Assembly: GCF_003050705.1 (NCBI RefSeq)
Contig: NZ_QAOG01000004.1
Coordinates: forward strand, 493,612 to 557,611
DNA length: 64,000 nt
Source: Sphingomonas aurantiaca
GTDB lineage: Bacteria > Pseudomonadota > Alphaproteobacteria > Sphingomonadales > Sphingomonadaceae
Reading direction: 5' to 3'
Numbering within the stretch: the first letter of the stretch is position 1; every line of letters starts with the position of its first letter. Under the pieces are notes generated by a model. That model worked only from the letters and a program-made list of their open reading frames with translations, had not been told where the DNA came from and did no database searches. The translations under genes were made by a program, and so were the position numbers. This document shows, in pieces, positions 63,950 through 64,000 of the stretch.

Positions 63950-64000
63950 TTGTAGGTTTAGATGAAGGGACATGTGGGCGGCGGCTTGCGGTTTCCGGGC

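Overview
The window is GC-rich bacterial chromosome that looks like a sphingomonad (Alphaproteobacteria, Sphingomonadaceae, most likely Sphingomonas). The pointers are the single-cysteine DksA, the RcdA-type DUF1465 protein, the MerC-type gene followed by zur, the MarR gene divergent from ilvE, the CC0125/CC1285-type lipoprotein, and many short palindromic repeats of the GTCATCC...GGATGAC kind. This assignment is inferred from gene content, not from a database search. I see no prophage, insertion sequence, CRISPR array or conjugative element. Gene density is high, and many neighbours overlap by ATGA or TGATG.

Layout, left to right. 1-2.6 kb: rplM (cut by the left edge), heme A synthase, and a MerC-zur pair behind a candidate Zur operator. 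2.6-12.4 kb: housekeeping genes (dxs, tlyA, tspO, ubiK, proC, ilvE), one tRNA-Gln(TTG) and a glycine-rich lipoprotein. 12.5-24.1 kb: mfd bracketed by two copies of a palindromic repeat, sdhE, recG, tyrS, the overlapping serS-surE-nlpD-like operon, and a host-attachment-type gene broken by one extra A. 24.1-28.9 kb: a large Ser/Gly-rich exported protein with a PEP-CTERM-like tail, dksA, a PilZ protein, two DUF465 genes, an rcdA-like gene and a nitronate monooxygenase.

28.9-38.2 kb: a PaoABC-type periplasmic molybdenum aldehyde oxidoreductase operon, an orphan lipoamide dehydrogenase, a GST, and a LacI regulator with an SLC45-type sugar transporter behind a candidate LacI operator. 38.2-43.1 kb is the most distinctive block. 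It holds all six components of the E. coli yjfIJKLMC-type PspA cluster (DUF2170, PspA, DUF2491, DUF350, DUF1190, glutathionylspermidine-synthase-like ATP-grasp), split into two divergent transcription units with an ankyrin-repeat gene added at one end. These genes probably form an envelope-stress module. 43.1-49.2 kb: trhO, then the tyrosine catabolism genes hppD, hmgA, maiA and a Rieske protein, with a divergent MarR regulator and a perfect inverted repeat between it and hppD. 49.2-54.1 kb: LysR/malate synthase G, a gamma carbonic anhydrase, and a ZnuD-like TonB receptor whose upstream region shares a 13-base motif with the zur operator.

54.2-63.7 kb: N-formylglutamate amidohydrolase, two transglutaminase-like proteins, a small WYL-like protein, a Crp/Fnr regulator, the conserved GDSL esterase-ABC ATPase-FtsX permease group, a BrkB/YihY membrane protein and an RNase H-like protein. 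The last 270 bases look like an rRNA operon leader, with a TTGACG/TAGAGA promoter and a boxA antitermination motif; the 16S gene should begin just beyond the right edge.
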